Shown here: piece by piece, positions 10,141 to 22,345 of the stretch
Layout: each line of letters begins with the position of its first letter
Numbering within the stretch: position 1 is the stretch's first letter
Assembly (NCBI RefSeq): GCF_002105155.1
Contig: NW_019029003.1
Location: 1 to 64,000, forward strand
DNA length: 64,000 nucleotides
Source: Lobosporangium transversale
Lineage: Eukaryota > Mortierellomycota > Mortierellomycetes > Mortierellales > Mortierellaceae
Direction: 5' to 3'
Program-made: the position numbers and the translations under genes
The notes under the pieces: model-generated
Told to the model about the DNA's origin: nothing
Seen by the model: only the letters and a program-made list of their open reading frames with translations
The model's database searches: none

Positions 10141-12584
10141 CTATCCTTTATTTTGAGTGCTTGATATTTTATAAGAGCTGGACCAAGTTATTATGAATGG
10201 ACACGCTAGAAGCAGATTATTGATTATGAATTATGAAAGTATAGAGAATAAGGAAAAACACGTCCTCTCATTCTTTTAAATATGTTCACAATAGGTAGGG
10301 ATGGGAATGGATTACTAACTCTCTTTCTTTGTATTGCATAGACAAAGTGACCAAGTCAAAAAAAGAAAAGGCAAGAAAACAAGACAGAGCAATAGCATCA
10401 GACATGACCTACTTTGGAATAGAATACTCGATACTCCGTCGCTTAATCACCTCAATTTTTCCTTGAATTTCGTATCGCATCCTTTATTTCTCTTTACAGT
10501 TTTTTATTAAGGAAATACAGCTCCTTCATGGCCGATTCCGAGGCATGAATCGACATGGTCATGAATCATTCACAACACTTCCACTAGATATGCCTTCAAT
10601 TGGATCCTGTGGCTGTCCCTGGTATTGTTCATATGAATTGGGCGAAGTACTGCGTTACCCAAGGCCGGATAACGTTTGTTGAAATGGATGTCTCCTTGCG
10701 GCCCGTGGACAGAGATCATGCTCGTCTAATACAATGCTTGTATCGGTTGATAACCTTCTATGGCCCGGGCCTGGATGGCTCGTACTATTCCCAAAGAAGC
10801 GTGGCCAGAATAAACGAGTTCTCAATTACCATTTTTGTCTTTGAATAATAATTTTTATTGAAACAGGCACTAAATGGTTTGTCAAGGGCCTTCAGACTTT
10901 AAAACACCCAATCAAACTATCGATTAAAAAAAAATAGAAAAAAGGATATTGTTCTTCGTAGTCGTCCTTCTTTCTGCTTTTCTTGTGTTATCTTAGCTTT
11001 ATCATGGCGTAACACGTAACTAACTTTTCCCTTGAGAAATAAAAGGATGTTCGGATGATCATGATTTAGACGGGCCTTTTCTTGTCATGATGCGGAAGAT
11101 TGCATATGGAAAATTAACAGTGGAAGATGATAAGGTAATGAACTAATTCAACGTAGACATGAGCCAGGAGTATTCTTTTATGTATGTGCAGTTTTTTTTT
11201 TTTTTTTTTTTTTAAATAGTCACCGTATGATATTCACCTAGTTTGACGACTTTTGAAAATTGGTGGTTATTCACGTACACAAGACACAGTTCGCCATCAT
11301 TTTTTGTCATAAAAAAAAGTGTTTGATAATCTTGAGAAAGGTCAGTCACCTTTGGCTACCCTATATATTTCTATTTCCTTTAACACTTTTTCCTCACATG
11401 CGATGGTCGAAAAAGAGTTGAGAAATAAATGCTGAGCGGTAAGCAATCCGCAAGTTCTTTCTTACCTCCGCTTCGCCGAAGTCATGATTGGTCCAACTGT
11501 TGAATAGAATGATCGTTGCTGTGTATACGAAAGCATGAGTCTAAAAATGATAGTTATAGGACACGTCCGTGAGCTGGAATAGGGAGATGGTGTCGGGAGT
11601 CCAATGTGTTGAGAGTAAAAAAAGGGCTTATTCATAAAGGAATGCAAAGACTCAATAATAAATTTCGATCTCCTCTTCTCTCCACACACATCTTCACTCT
11701 TTCAAAAGATCAGTTTGCAAGCCCATTTAACGATACAGCTCATCGCACATGTAGGTTATAAATCGGCGGAACATGAACAGGTAGGACAAATGGTGCCCTA
11801 TTGCTTTCTTGCTCGCTTTGATGTAAGCTTACTGATTATAGATTAAGCAGACAAGTGGCCGTGTGTAAACATTTTACGCTGCATGTCTACAGGCGCGGGG
11901 TCGTATACTATCAAGACACTATAAGTGTGCGATCTGATTATAACCCCCACCTTTCTTTGTCACTAGGCTGTTTTTAATGCGGTGATGATGATGACAATCA
12001 TGGCTATCTGCCGTCACTCGGATAGTCTCGGCTGTCCTTTTTATTTTTGTAAGGTTGCCCTGCTAGAAGGACTGTGTCGCATTATGGTTTCCTGTGAAAA
12101 TGAAAGAGGAAATAAATAAATAATAAAAAAAAGAAAACACTAAGAGTGTGCTCTAATTTATATTTTTTTTTATCAGCCATTCATGACGAGTGGGAATTGA
12201 ATATCCTGAGACAACTTATCGTTTAGAATAATTTTTCCATTCAATTGCCATTCGCCCCTTCGCCCCACGCCAGACTGGCTGCTTACAAAAACCAAAAGCG
12301 GGCATATAAAATAAATAAGCAGCCTCTGATCCATCTCTTTTCTTCATCCTTCTCTCTTTTCTTATTTGTTTGATTTTGTACTTTTTTCTTTTCTTTTCTT
12401 GTACACAAACATTCAGTAACCAAAAAACCAAAACCAAAGCCCTGAATATCCCTCAATTAACAAGCAAAAGATTCTCACTCTATCCCTCTCCCACGGTTCA
12501 TCTTCAATTAACAAGCAATACACATAGAACAGACAATAATCAATTTTATACCTTTTTCACTTCATACAATCATACATATTCGTC
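10141..12584. other. Intergenic region, 2.4 kb
   Basis: No gene recognised. A short frame at 10600-10848 (+) has mixed composition but no family and no gene-like context. Homopolymer runs occur at about 11191-11214. The last 250 bases are C/T-rich and form the probable promoter and leader of the next gene, with a TATA-like TATAAAAT at about 12305. Confidence 0.4.
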
Positions 12585-15438
12585 ATGAGCACCCATACTT
12601 CACCCACTGGCACTCCCCCAAGGCTCCAGTCGACTACATTAGCTATTCCTACTAATGGTAGTCAGAATCCTGGTCCGCCTGCTGCTGCCGTCAATCCTCC
12701 ATCCTCGATGACCAACAATAATGCTAATGCCCAGCCTCAGCGAAACAACAATCGATACAACCCCCCAGTACCTCAAAGGATGAGCGGTACTTATTCTAAT
12801 AACAACATCCACCATGGAAACCTCGCCCCCAACCTCACGGGACGTCGTCTTGGAACTAGCAGTGCTTCAAGTTCGCCTCCAGGAACTCCACCTAATGGTC
12901 TGCGAGATTACTATTTGAGTGCAGCTCTTCATCGATCACATAACCGTTACTATGGACCTGGAGCTTACTCTGGATCAGCCACCAATTTGCAACGGCCCAA
13001 TCTTTCCATCCTTGTGCCCCCTCAGAATAGCAATATCTCCATTCCACAGGCGACCGTTGCACGGCGATCATATTCTGCAGGTCATCTCAGCACAGATGAA
13101 CCTGAGATCACAGTAACCACTCCTGGTGGTTCCAAAGCGACAGAGGAGCATGTTAAGACACTGGAAGATGCCCTCAACAACCTGATTGAGAAAGAGGGCA
13201 GAGCATCTGTAGAAAACGATGATGAGGAAGAAGACGATGATGAAACAGATGGTCCGATCATGATGAAGAGCTCTTCAAAATCGAAATCGACTTCAGCTCC
13301 CAGCACTGTGTCTAAGGGAAAGAAGGATGGCGTGCTACTTACACCGAAGGTCCTTGCCAATCGACTTGAGCCTGAAAGGACTGTTGAATCAGACCTCACC
13401 TTGAGTGATCCAGGATTGCCGGAAAAGGAAAAGAAGCAGCTCAAAGACAAGGATAAAGAAAAGGACAAACGCAAAAGTCACAGAATCTCTAGATTTTTTT
13501 ATCGTGAGCCAACAGCAACAACAGCTGTTCCAGAGGAGTATTTTACTTCCCGTCAACCTGCTCCTTCATCAATCCAGCCTTCCAAGACAGGTGTTTTGAG
13601 CAATCTTCTCAGGCTGCAAAGCGGTAGTCGTCAACACAAGGTAACAAATGGCTGTGATGGGAAAATGGAAAAACTGATTACAAAAATAGAGATCGTCGAA
13701 TTTCTCGGGTGTTCCTGTGCCGAAAAATTTATTTAGTCTATAATTCTGTCAATCATGTCACTAATCGTCATAATTGCATTAACAAAACTTCCGTTTTTCA
13801 TAGCACTATCGAGTATCCACTCCGCCCAAACAACACAAAGAAAAAAAGAAACGCACGCTATACTCACGTTCCGCCAATGCTTCTGTTACCTCACTTGCCC
13901 ACAAGAATATATTTGGTACATACCCACCTTTACCTGTAACCGCAAGCGCGATAGGTCTAGCCAACCTTGGAGCAGTCAACAATCGTAATGGCCACAATAA
14001 TAATATTTCAGCTATGAGACGCAGCTCTTCCCAACTGGAAAACGCGATTGCAGCAGCCTTTGCTCAAGGCCACTCTCCCATTCACTCTCCCAACGACTCG
14101 CCTCGTGATTCATTCTCATACGATAACACGGCTGTCGGTACAACTATCCACTCTTTATCCGATGAGGAAAAGATGCGCATTACCTTCGCTATGGCAGATA
14201 TCTTGCAGCGTCAGGATTATGTCCTTCGGTTAGCGAAGGCCATGATTCGATTTGGAGCGCCGTCACACCGACTCGAGAGTGCCATTGATCATACTGCTAG
14301 GACACTGGAGCTTAACTTGCAATGCATCTATATGCCCAATTTGATGATTATCGCCTTTACGGATTTCGAGACTCACACCTCCGAAACACATCTGCTCAAA
14401 ACCTCTGCAGGGCTTGATATGTACAAATTTGCGCAGGTTCATCAGGTTCTTAAGTTGGTGGCTCACTCATCCATACCTGTTGAAGAAGCTATCATGAAGC
14501 TGGATGCGATCAATGCAGAGCCGGATATTTGGCCAAGATGGGCCAATATTTTGTCCTACGCTTTGGCGTCCTTTTGCGCGGCATCGATGTTTTTCAAAGG
14601 AAACTGGATAGACGCCGGAGTAGCGTTTTTGATTGGGGGTCTTGTAGGATTAATGAGCTGGCTCTCAGAGAAAGTTCCCAGTTACTCTCACATCTGTGAA
14701 GTTACTATGTCTGTTCTAGTCGCCTTTATAGCTGAGGCTCTGCATGATCAAGTATGTAGAAGCGCTGTCAAGATGGCAGGGATTGTGATGTTGCTGCCGG
14801 GATATACCATCACGTGCTCGATTCTGGAACTCTGTTCACGTCAAATGATTTCCGGATCTGTGCGTCTGTTCTATGCCATCATCTTCTCATTACTCCTGGG
14901 ATATGGTCTGACGATTGGAGGTTCACTCTGGAATTTGATCGACCCCAGGAGTGTGCCTGCCGCAGTGACAGGAACATGTCCCGAGTCTTTGGATCCCAAA
15001 TGGAATATATTGTTTGTTCCAGTATTTGCACTGTCACTTAACGTTTGGCTGAAGGCTCACCCTCGCCAATGGATCTTGGCGACAGTATTTTCGATTATTG
15101 GATACATGGTCTCATACTCGACATCAACATGGGCCGGAGCAAAGACAGAAGTTTCGTCCGCATTAGCAGCATTTTCGATTGGATTTATGGGCAATGTCTA
15201 TCAACGAATCACCCACCAACTGACATTCCAAGCAGTCGTTTGTGCAGTCTTCTTCCTGGTTCCCGGAAGCATGGGTTTGAAGGGCGCCATGGCCTGGTTC
15301 ACAGATGATATGGCAGGAGGTGTTAATTTTGCTCTGCAGATGGTCATTACTGCTATTGCCATAAGCGTCGGGCTCTTTGCGTCAGCGTTGGTGGTTTATC
15401 CCATGGGCAAGGCGCGATCTGCGCAGATGACGTTTTGA
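12585..15438 (+). CDS. PRM10/ThrE-type multispan membrane protein (DUF1212)
   Basis: Two exons, 12585-13640 and 13804-15438, with a 163-bp intron in phase 0, give about 896 residues. The first ~440 residues are disordered, rich in Asn, Pro and Ser, with an acidic patch (NDDEEEDDDE) and a basic KDKDKEKDKRK stretch. The conserved part starts near FAMADILQRQDYVLRLAKAM and FGAPSHRLESAIDHTARTL, the cytosolic entry domain of the ThrE/DUF1212 family. About ten hydrophobic spans follow, including GNWIDAGVAFLIGGLVGLMS, AGIVMLLPGYTITCSILEL and VVCAVFFLVPGSMGLKGAMA. Bacterial ThrE exports threonine; yeast PRM10 is a pheromone-regulated membrane protein of unclear function. Transport of a small amino acid or acid is therefore an inference. 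The start is the first ATG after a CT-rich leader. Confidence 0.9.
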
Positions 15439-16350
15439 AAAGCCATACTTGTAGATTTCCATAATATTCATAGACCTCAAGCACAAAGCAAGACCAACAC
15501 TTATACCCTATCTCCTACTTTTCACTTTCCACCACCTCAATAAATGATTTAGAGCTCACTCCCTTTTCATGCATACTATGATGTTGAGAAAAAAAATTGG
15601 CGTAAAGGTGCAAAGGTTTCAAAAATCACATTGCAAATGGCCAAAGGAAACAGAGTAAGGAATGAAGCAGATTTATACACAAGCACTTGTCTCGGATGGG
15701 TCTGTGCCAAAAAAAGGTCATCTGAAAGGTCAAAAGGTTAAGGGACATTTTTGGGGATGACAAGAGACAGTGATTTCTTGCTATACGTTACCAGAGAGAG
15801 GATGTGGAATTAAAGGTCCAAACAAAAAAAACTGGACCAACAGTAATATGATGGTTCTGTCATGGACTGGTTGCCTCTCTTTGTAATCTATACCCATCGG
15901 CGTTGTGCGATATCTCTCCACGAGTATACGAAGGACTTGTTACATGAACTGAATACATGTGTAGAGATTGCTATGTCGACAAACGGATTCCTAATTTAGT
16001 CCTTTTTTTTTTTTTTTCTTTTCCGTATTATTTTCCTTCTGGTCATCCCCCTTCAACTCTCCTTTTGACTTTGCTCGCAGATGACTAAGAACTACCAATC
16101 GATCCTCTTTCAGTAATTGCTCTTTCCCCACCAAAAAGACTCAAAAAAAAAAAAAAAAAAAAAAAAAAACAATAATATAAACATGCTAGGTCACATTCTT
16201 CTTTACTTTCTTTTTTCTGTCTTTACAAGGAGGAGAATAGGAAGTAAAGTAAGTAAGATAAAGCAAGTAAGGAGGAAGAGGAGTGACAAGGGCTAACACT
16301 ATTTGGCATTTCGGTTACGATCTGTTATAAACAAACCACAAGACCGCTTC
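15439..16350. other. 3' region and spacer before the transposon
   Basis: Contains the 3' end of the PRM10-like gene, T and A runs (about 16003-16018 and 16143-16168) and AG-rich sequence near 16225-16285. No coding region or RNA gene seen. Confidence 0.5.
15539..15544 (+). terminator. AATAAA polyadenylation signal of the PRM10-like gene
   Basis: AATAAA 100 bases after the stop codon, in C/A-rich 3' sequence. Position is the only support. Confidence 0.45.
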
Positions 16351-16517
16351 AAATTTGTAAAAATATTCTGCTCTCCTTACTTCGTTCTCTTACTGCATGC
16401 TCAAAACGGACCGGATCGAGATAAGAAACCGCATGAACATAGCTATCTTAATGCTAAACAGTATCCCCAGTCCTAGAATCGATATCGTCACTCTTGGCTT
16501 CAATATGATCATTTATT
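16351..16517 (+). repeat. Left terminal inverted repeat, 167 bp
   Basis: Its reverse complement matches 17446-17612 with about nine mismatches over 167 bases and no gap. The inner edge touches the end of the transposase relic (stop at 16509-16511 falls inside the repeat). Confidence 0.9.
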
Positions 16518-17295
16518 TTCTTCTGTCAGGCCCACTGACCGCAAATATGCCTGGGTAGCCTTCGCAATGTGCTTACGATCGTTGTCATGTTGGAAGACAA
16601 ACCCGTCCTCTGCAATGCCCAATCTTGAACAGACCGCTGGAGATCTTTCCTTAGGATGCCGATGTACTTCTCTGAGTTCATGGTTTCCTCAATCCTACAT
16701 TTTCGGCCGGGTCCGTCCAATTCATACAGCCCATATCCCCTCCGTCACCAAACTTCACTGTTCCGCAAACAGTTCGCTCACCGATGGCTTCTTTTTGGTC
16801 ATCCTATGCCCAGTCTATCCCATCCGAGCAAATACGATTCATTTTGGGCCCATCGGACCAAACGATAGTCTTCCAGTCCTCTACAGTTCATTCTTGGTAT
16901 ATGTGAGCGAACTGGAGGCGCTTTCTTATGTGTTGCTTCTTGAGGAAAGGCCTCTTGACAGCCTTCCTTGCCTTCATACCAATCCTCCTAAGGCACCTCC
17001 TGATGGTGGGACTTGATACAGGGCTTGGAAGTAACTTGTTCGCTTCCTTTTGAGCGTCAATAGAAGACCCGAAAAGACCACACTTGAGCCTTAGCTTAAG
17101 ATGCTGAGCTATCTCGTCTCCAACCTTCCTTGGACGGTCCACTGGCTTTTTTACGATATCTTCCGCCACGTTTAGACGGATATTTGCCACAGAAGTATGA
17201 GAGATCCCGAGTCTTTCGCCAACCTGTCAGGGGAAAAGGCCTTGCTTGAGGAGAGCATTAGCTTCTCTGGCCTTGGGTCGAGCAACTGGCTTCAT
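16509..17295 (-). pseudogene. Tc1/mariner transposase relic
   Basis: Read on the minus strand from the ATG at 17295 (MKPVARPKAREANALLKQGL). It has a helix-turn-helix part (VGERLGISHTSVANIRLN), a second DNA-binding part (SSPTIRRCLRRIGMKARKA), and DDE-domain pieces (DWKTIVWSD, GTVKFGDGGDMGCMNWTD, MNSEKYIGILRKDLQRS and FQHDND, which carries the second catalytic Asp). It is broken by in-frame stops at 17227-17229 (TGA), 16888-16890 (TGA where Trp is expected) and 16804-16806 (TAG where Trp is expected), and by at least two frameshifts near 16690 and 16620. The segment that would carry the third acidic residue (the DLNPIEN-type motif) is absent; the frame runs directly into the left repeat. It cannot make active transposase. 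Confidence 0.88.
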
Positions 17296-17445
17296 ATTCG
17301 TGTGAATGAGCGTTCAGGGGATAGAACAGTGATAATAATAATAAAAACACAGAAACTTTGGTATTTTATGAAGAAACTGACCATAGAGAGGAAGTTCTGG
17401 CATTTCCAGGAAGTACCTTCATAGTTATAAAAGTGAACTGATATC

Positions 17446-17612
17446 AATAAATCATCATGTTGAAGCCAAGAGTGACGATATCGATTCTAGGGCTGGGGAT
17501 ACTGTTTAGTATTAAGATAGCTATGTTCATACGATTTTTTATCTCGATCTGGTCCGTTTTGAGCATGCAGCAAGAGAACGAAGTAAGGAGAGCAGAATAT
17601 TTTTACAAATTT
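17446..17612 (-). repeat. Right terminal inverted repeat, 167 bp
   Basis: Partner of the repeat at 16351-16517. It starts about 150 bases upstream of the transposase ATG and would hold the transposase promoter and binding sites in an intact element. Confidence 0.9.
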
Positions 17613-17903
17613 AATGGTTACTGTATAACCAAGTTCTTTGTAAGCTTGTCTATTCTCTCTGGCAAGGGGCGAGCTTGTTATCTTTTTTGTATACATGTAT
17701 CCTGGTCTTTGGTAGTCTTCCTTTTTTCATTCTTCTAGCTCCCGATACCTTTTAAAAGAGCCATTTATCTACCTACCAGTGGGCTTTTCCTTTTTCCCCT
17801 TTTCTCCTTTCATTGCAAGGATTTCTCACCAACTTCCCTCTTTTGGGCATATATCGGTTCATTTTTTTTTTTTTGTACCAGATTTCTCACCAGAAGGAAA
17901 AAA

Positions 17904-20020
17904 ATGCATTTATCACCAACTCTGGCGCTGTCTACAGCCCTTTTCTTGATTGCAACATCCTCAAAGCAACATACTGGGTCTGTGGCGGTAGTGGATGCTC
18001 AAGTGTCAGTCCCTGGGAGGTTCCATGCAAATTATGCCGGCTCTGCCTATAGTAAAAATCTCTTTCATCTCCCATATTTGATGGCCAAATACCCCAAATT
18101 TGTAGACCATCAGAAGGTTCAAGGCGCACCTCCGGTGCTGCAGTTACCCCATTTGGACAATGCACAACTCTTAAGCGATGAAGAAGCAGCCAAGCAACAA
18201 CTAATCGATCAAGGCCGCGACTCTGATGGTGCATACCAATTCGGAAAAGCAATTGCGGTCGAATCCTTCGATACAGAATCAACACTATCTAAAGGCCGCT
18301 GGATTCCGCTCAAGGTACTTAAACAACAACAGCAGTTTTCATCGTCACCCGAGCCTCCGTGGTCACAAAACCATGACCATGAAGGTGGTAACTATGACGA
18401 TGTGATCGTCTGGCAACTCGAGATTCATTCGAAATCCGCATTGTCATTGAATTTGATCTTCTCCGAGTTCCGCTTACCATCTGGTACTGAATTCTATGTC
18501 TCCGGCAAGAAACATATCCTGGGGGCATTCACAGCCGAGGTTAACAACAAGCCTGACGGGGTGTTTGCGACCGCGCCGGTCGCAGGCGACAAATTATTAC
18601 TAGAATACTACACACCGAAGCATCTTCTGATGCAAAAGAATATGGTACCACAGATTCAGTTAAGCCATGTGGTCCACGGATACAAGTACACACTCCTAGC
18701 CTCGTCTTCCGATATGACCTCCAAGGGCTTCCGACAGAGGGATGGATCTATCCTTTCGAGATATCAAATGAGTCGTCGCATCAAAGAGATGGATGGAGTT
18801 GCTGGTGATATAAAAAGGAAAGGGTTCAAAGACCAGTCTTCTTCATTAACGATAGAGACGATGATGAAGCAAGCCTTCAAGTCTTCACTCATCAACAACA
18901 TTAATGATGATGAAGAAATGCCACCAATTCAGGCCATGTCTGGCAAGTGTAATATCGATATAGCATGCCATTTAGATGAGTATTACAATCAGAGTCGTAG
19001 CGTAGGTGTCATAGTGACCGACTACAATCAAAAGTACTGCACAGGCGCCCTGATTAACAACGTTCGTCAAGATGGTCGACAGCTCTTTCTGACTGTAAGC
19101 GAAAGAAGAAGAAAGCAAAAAAAAAGTTAAGATCAAGAGTATATCATTTCTTATTTTTGTCTCTTCTTACTGCTGTTTTTCTCATCATTTAGGCTAACCA
19201 CTGCGCCGGGTTTTCTAATACCTCTGCTCATCTGGTCATGTTCAATCATCAAAAAGTCCATTGTGGAGGAGGGCCAGAAGTCGTGAATGAGCACGACACT
19301 GCCACGGGTCTTGTCAAGCTCGGAAACTATGCTCCAAGTGATTATATCTTGTACGAAATTGTCGAACACATCCCTGATGCGTACGACTTGTACCTTGCAG
19401 GATGGTCTGCGCTTCCAGAGGCTCCCTCAGCCCGTCCGCGCGATCATCTTTCCTCTGCTCCACTAAAATCCCCTTGGAGAAACCCCCGCAATCACCTCAG
19501 GGCTAATCATAAAGGTTGCATAGGGGATCGCCGGAATGATACTGTTCTTGGATCCAGACCCATGCCAACATCAACCTCAGAGCCGGGAGACCCCTCATTG
19601 GAGCGGTTGCCCATCGTTGGTATCCACCACCCTTCAGGCGATTCCAAAAAAATATCCTTCTTCTTTAATGGAACACTTCCTAAAGCCTGTTGGTCTGAGT
19701 GTGACCTTGATGATAAGAAACAATACCATTGGCAGATCCCTAAATGGAGCTTGGGCACAACGGAGCCGGGGTCAAGTGGTTCCCCTTTATTTGATGCTAA
19801 CGGGCGAATTGTAGGTCAATTACACGGTGGAGCTGCCAGTTGTTTCAACAGGAACGGGTATGATGTGTATGGAGCCATTACGGATTCGTTCAGAACATCT
19901 CCAAGGATCCAAGACCGACTAGCAACTTATTTGGACCCTGATAGTACAGGAAGAGAATCTATGAATGGATATAGCCTAGCAAGTGCTAGGCATGAAGCCC
20001 ATAAGCGCCAACTACGATGA
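17904..20020 (+). CDS. Secreted lysyl-endopeptidase-like serine protease (S1 fold)
   Basis: Two exons, 17904-19094 and 19193-20020, joined in phase 0, give about 672 residues. A hydrophobic N-terminus (LSPTLALSTALFLIATSS) fits a secretion signal. A ~330-residue pro-region with a beta-rich part (IVWQLEIHSKSALSLNLIF) follows. The protease domain starts near GKCNIDIACHLDEYY. Triad residues are visible: His in FLTANHC (spanning the splice site), Asp probably in SDYILYEI, and Ser in TEPGSSGSPLFDANGRIVG. GIHHPSGDSKKISFF and GQLHGGAASC are also conserved. These blocks resemble bacterial lysyl endopeptidase (Achromobacter protease I type) more than ordinary fungal trypsins. Extracellular protein digestion is the likely role; Lys specificity is not provable here. 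It lies just right of the transposon relic. Confidence 0.88.
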
Positions 20021-20398
20021 AGAAAGAGAATGAAGGGGATGAAGATGTAAAGAAACCAGAGCTCATAAGCTTTGAGCCTGGGGCCAAGTAAGCCTAGAGA
20101 GATCTTTGATTGATCTAGCAGAATAGGGCAACAAGTCGACATAGCGCGAGGAAGAAGAGGCAACTGTACTAATAATTATCAAGGTCAATTTGAACAATGT
20201 CCAATACTCTCAGTAAGATCCGGTAAAAATTGAAATAGCTATTCATGTAAAAAGTAAAATAAATTTTCCTTTTTTTTTGTTATTATTATAATTTATTTTT
20301 TATTTATTTCTATAAAGATTTGTATTCACAAGCTATGCAAGGGTGGAAGAATGGTAATGTATCCACTGCTTCTTTATGATGATATAAAACTAATGACC
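20021..20398. other. Convergent 3' region
   Basis: Spacer between the 3' ends of the serine protease (+) and the TPR gene (-). It is AT-rich near 20255-20320 with AATAAA-like motifs (AAAATAAATTTT near 20257) that could serve the plus-strand gene. No gene seen. Confidence 0.5.
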
Positions 20399-21370
20399 TT
20401 ATTCACTTTTACTGTCCTTAAACTCTGCCTCTTTAGCCAACTTTGCAAATTTTTTTGTCTTTGCATTCCGCAAATTCATCTGAGCTGTCTCTAGGCCATT
20501 ATTGACAGCAGCTTGATATGCGCTAATTGCAGTATCTAAATCACCAGTGTTCTCACTGATAACCGCTAGATTGAACTAATTTTTGTCATCAAAAAAAAAA
20601 AAAAAAAAAAAAAATCAGTAACAAGTTGAAAGTTGAAAAAAAGCTGACACCTTGTTCTTTTTAACGATGTGGTAAAAAAAAAAATTCTAACCTGGATTTC
20701 CGCATCCTGAGGTGTAATATTAGCAGCGGCCTTGAGATGGTTCAAAGCCTCCTTCATATTTCCATTAAGCTTGATATGAGCGGTTGCAATATTAGTATGG
20801 ACATCCGCGTGATGAGGTGCGAGCTTCAAGGATTCTTGGAATGAATTGATTGAAGATTGGAAATCCCCCAGTTGGAAATAGCAAACACCCATATTGTAAT
20901 ATGCTCCCGCTAACGTAGTAGCAAAAAAATAAAAAATAAAATAAAAAATTAATGTTTGTCCGATCTGTATTGCATACAAAAAAAACGGCTCCTTTTCATT
21001 GTTACCAACCTGTGGGATGTTCATTGATACTCTTCTGAAATGAACTCATGGCAAGTGGAAGCATGTTGTTACTTTGGAACTCGACGCCTTCTTCCATGTA
21101 TTGTTGAGCCTTATCCAAAGAGGGATCACCAGTTTTTGAAAAATCTGAGAATGATAATGAAGTAGCAAATCCTTTCCTATCCTGGTGATCCTTTCTGTGG
21201 ATTGTGTTCATGCTTGTGGTAATACTGCTGCCTTTCCTGACTAGTAAAACAAACGAGCGAGTATTACTCCTAACAGTAGCATTAAACTGCTGTTGCTGAT
21301 GAGCAACGACAGTTCTCCTGAAATTAGCAGACAAAACACTACGGACAATTGTATTCCTGGATGCAAACAT
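20399..21370 (-). CDS. TPR protein with mitochondrial-type N-terminus
   Basis: Three minus-strand exons (21370-21010, 20909-20692, 20575-20399) give about 251 residues. The N-terminus (MFASRNTIVRSVLSANFRRT) is rich in Arg, Ser and Ala with no acidic residue in its first 40 positions, as in mitochondrial presequences. From about residue 85 there are three or four tetratricopeptide repeats: AQQYMEEGVEFQSNNMLPLA, AGAYYNMGVCYFQLGDFQSS, HADVHTNIATAHIKLNGNMK and FNLAVISENTGDLDTAISAY. The Lys-rich tail ends RNAKTKKFAKLAKEAEFKDS. TPRs bind partner proteins; the partner is unknown. Both introns carry A runs on the plus strand, T runs on the sense strand. Identity as a TPR protein is firm, mitochondrial location is inferred. 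Confidence 0.8.
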
Positions 21371-21630
21371 GATTGATGTTGATGAGTTTTTTTTTTTTCC
21401 TGTAGTTGAGCCGATGCAGAATGAATAAGACTTGATCTGTTTCTGTTGAAGTTCTTTATGAGCGATCTAAGTGGCTTAAGATCGAATCCTACCCTAAACT
21501 TTTCAATTGTAGACTCGCACGCGTTTTCTGTGGTGATACAAGGATCAAATAAACAAATTATGCTATTGTATTCTTAAATAAGGGACCCTAAACACGCTTT
21601 TTTTAAAATAAGTGGTGAAAATCACTGTTC

Positions 21631-22312
21631 CTAGCGGAAGGCAGAGCAACGATCTAAATGGGCCTCGGGTGCACCAACAACGACCCAACTACGAATGGTG
21701 ATAAACAATGTAAAGATCATAGCTGCTACTCCAAAGATTCCTAATGCAATATCAATTGCTTTTTCCTTCATAGTCTTTGCACAAGCTTTGTAGTGGAACA
21801 AGGCGGGAAAGATGAAGCAAAGGGGCATACATGCCACACTTCCGATAAACGCTACAAACTTGTCCAAGTTGGAACTACCGATTACCAACGAGATCACAGC
21901 GCATATACAGATCAGCACAGTCCGGAGCGCATTCTTGTACATTTTGACCTTAAAGAACTCGGCACCAGACTTTTCCCCAAAGATGCCAAATTCAATGATC
22001 TTGGACGCAGGTGTTAACATCAAAGGCACAGATAAAATGATGGCGAGTGAATATAGGATCTCGACAGTAATAGTCATCCCACCTTGAATTGGTAAGTTTA
22101 ACAGGACAACCGTCTGGACGTTACTTCCAAAGGCCGCATAGCAGAGTGCACCTACACTTCCAAAGATCAAGGCTACTACTGTCATGGTCATCGCAAGAAC
22201 CCGAGGGAATTTTTCAGGCTCCGCCATGGATTCAGTGATAGGGATAACTTTGTAATAGTTGTAAAAAATAAAGATAAAAAGTCGATAAGGACAAGTATCC
22301 TTCTCTATTAGA

Positions 22313-22345
<33 letters not shown>

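Larger units (their letters stand above)
16351..17612 (-). mobile_element. Decayed Tc1/mariner-type DNA transposon, 1262 bp
   Basis: Two terminal inverted repeats of exactly 167 bp bound an internal transposase relic on the minus strand. The outer ends read AAATTTGTAAAAATATTCTG inward on both sides. The two repeats differ at about nine positions, all but one of them transitions. Total length fits Tc1/mariner elements (1.2-1.6 kb). No clear TA target duplication lies at the outermost matching bases; a TA a few bases inside the repeats would suggest that the true ends lie slightly further in. The element sits in the spacer between the PRM10-like gene and the serine protease and interrupts neither. 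Confidence 0.88.

Noticed and set aside
10600-10848. 82-codon plus-strand frame with ordinary composition
   Set aside because: No family resemblance, no splice context and no neighbouring gene signals; mentioned in the spacer entry only.
16200-16290. AG-rich stretch near GGAGG as a bacterial ribosome site
   Set aside because: The window is clearly eukaryotic; this is purine-rich spacer.
22248-22330. Alternative acceptor next to the T run in AVT intron 2
   Set aside because: Using it brings stop codons at once; the AG at 22249-22248 restores the GIGL-PI-ES motif.
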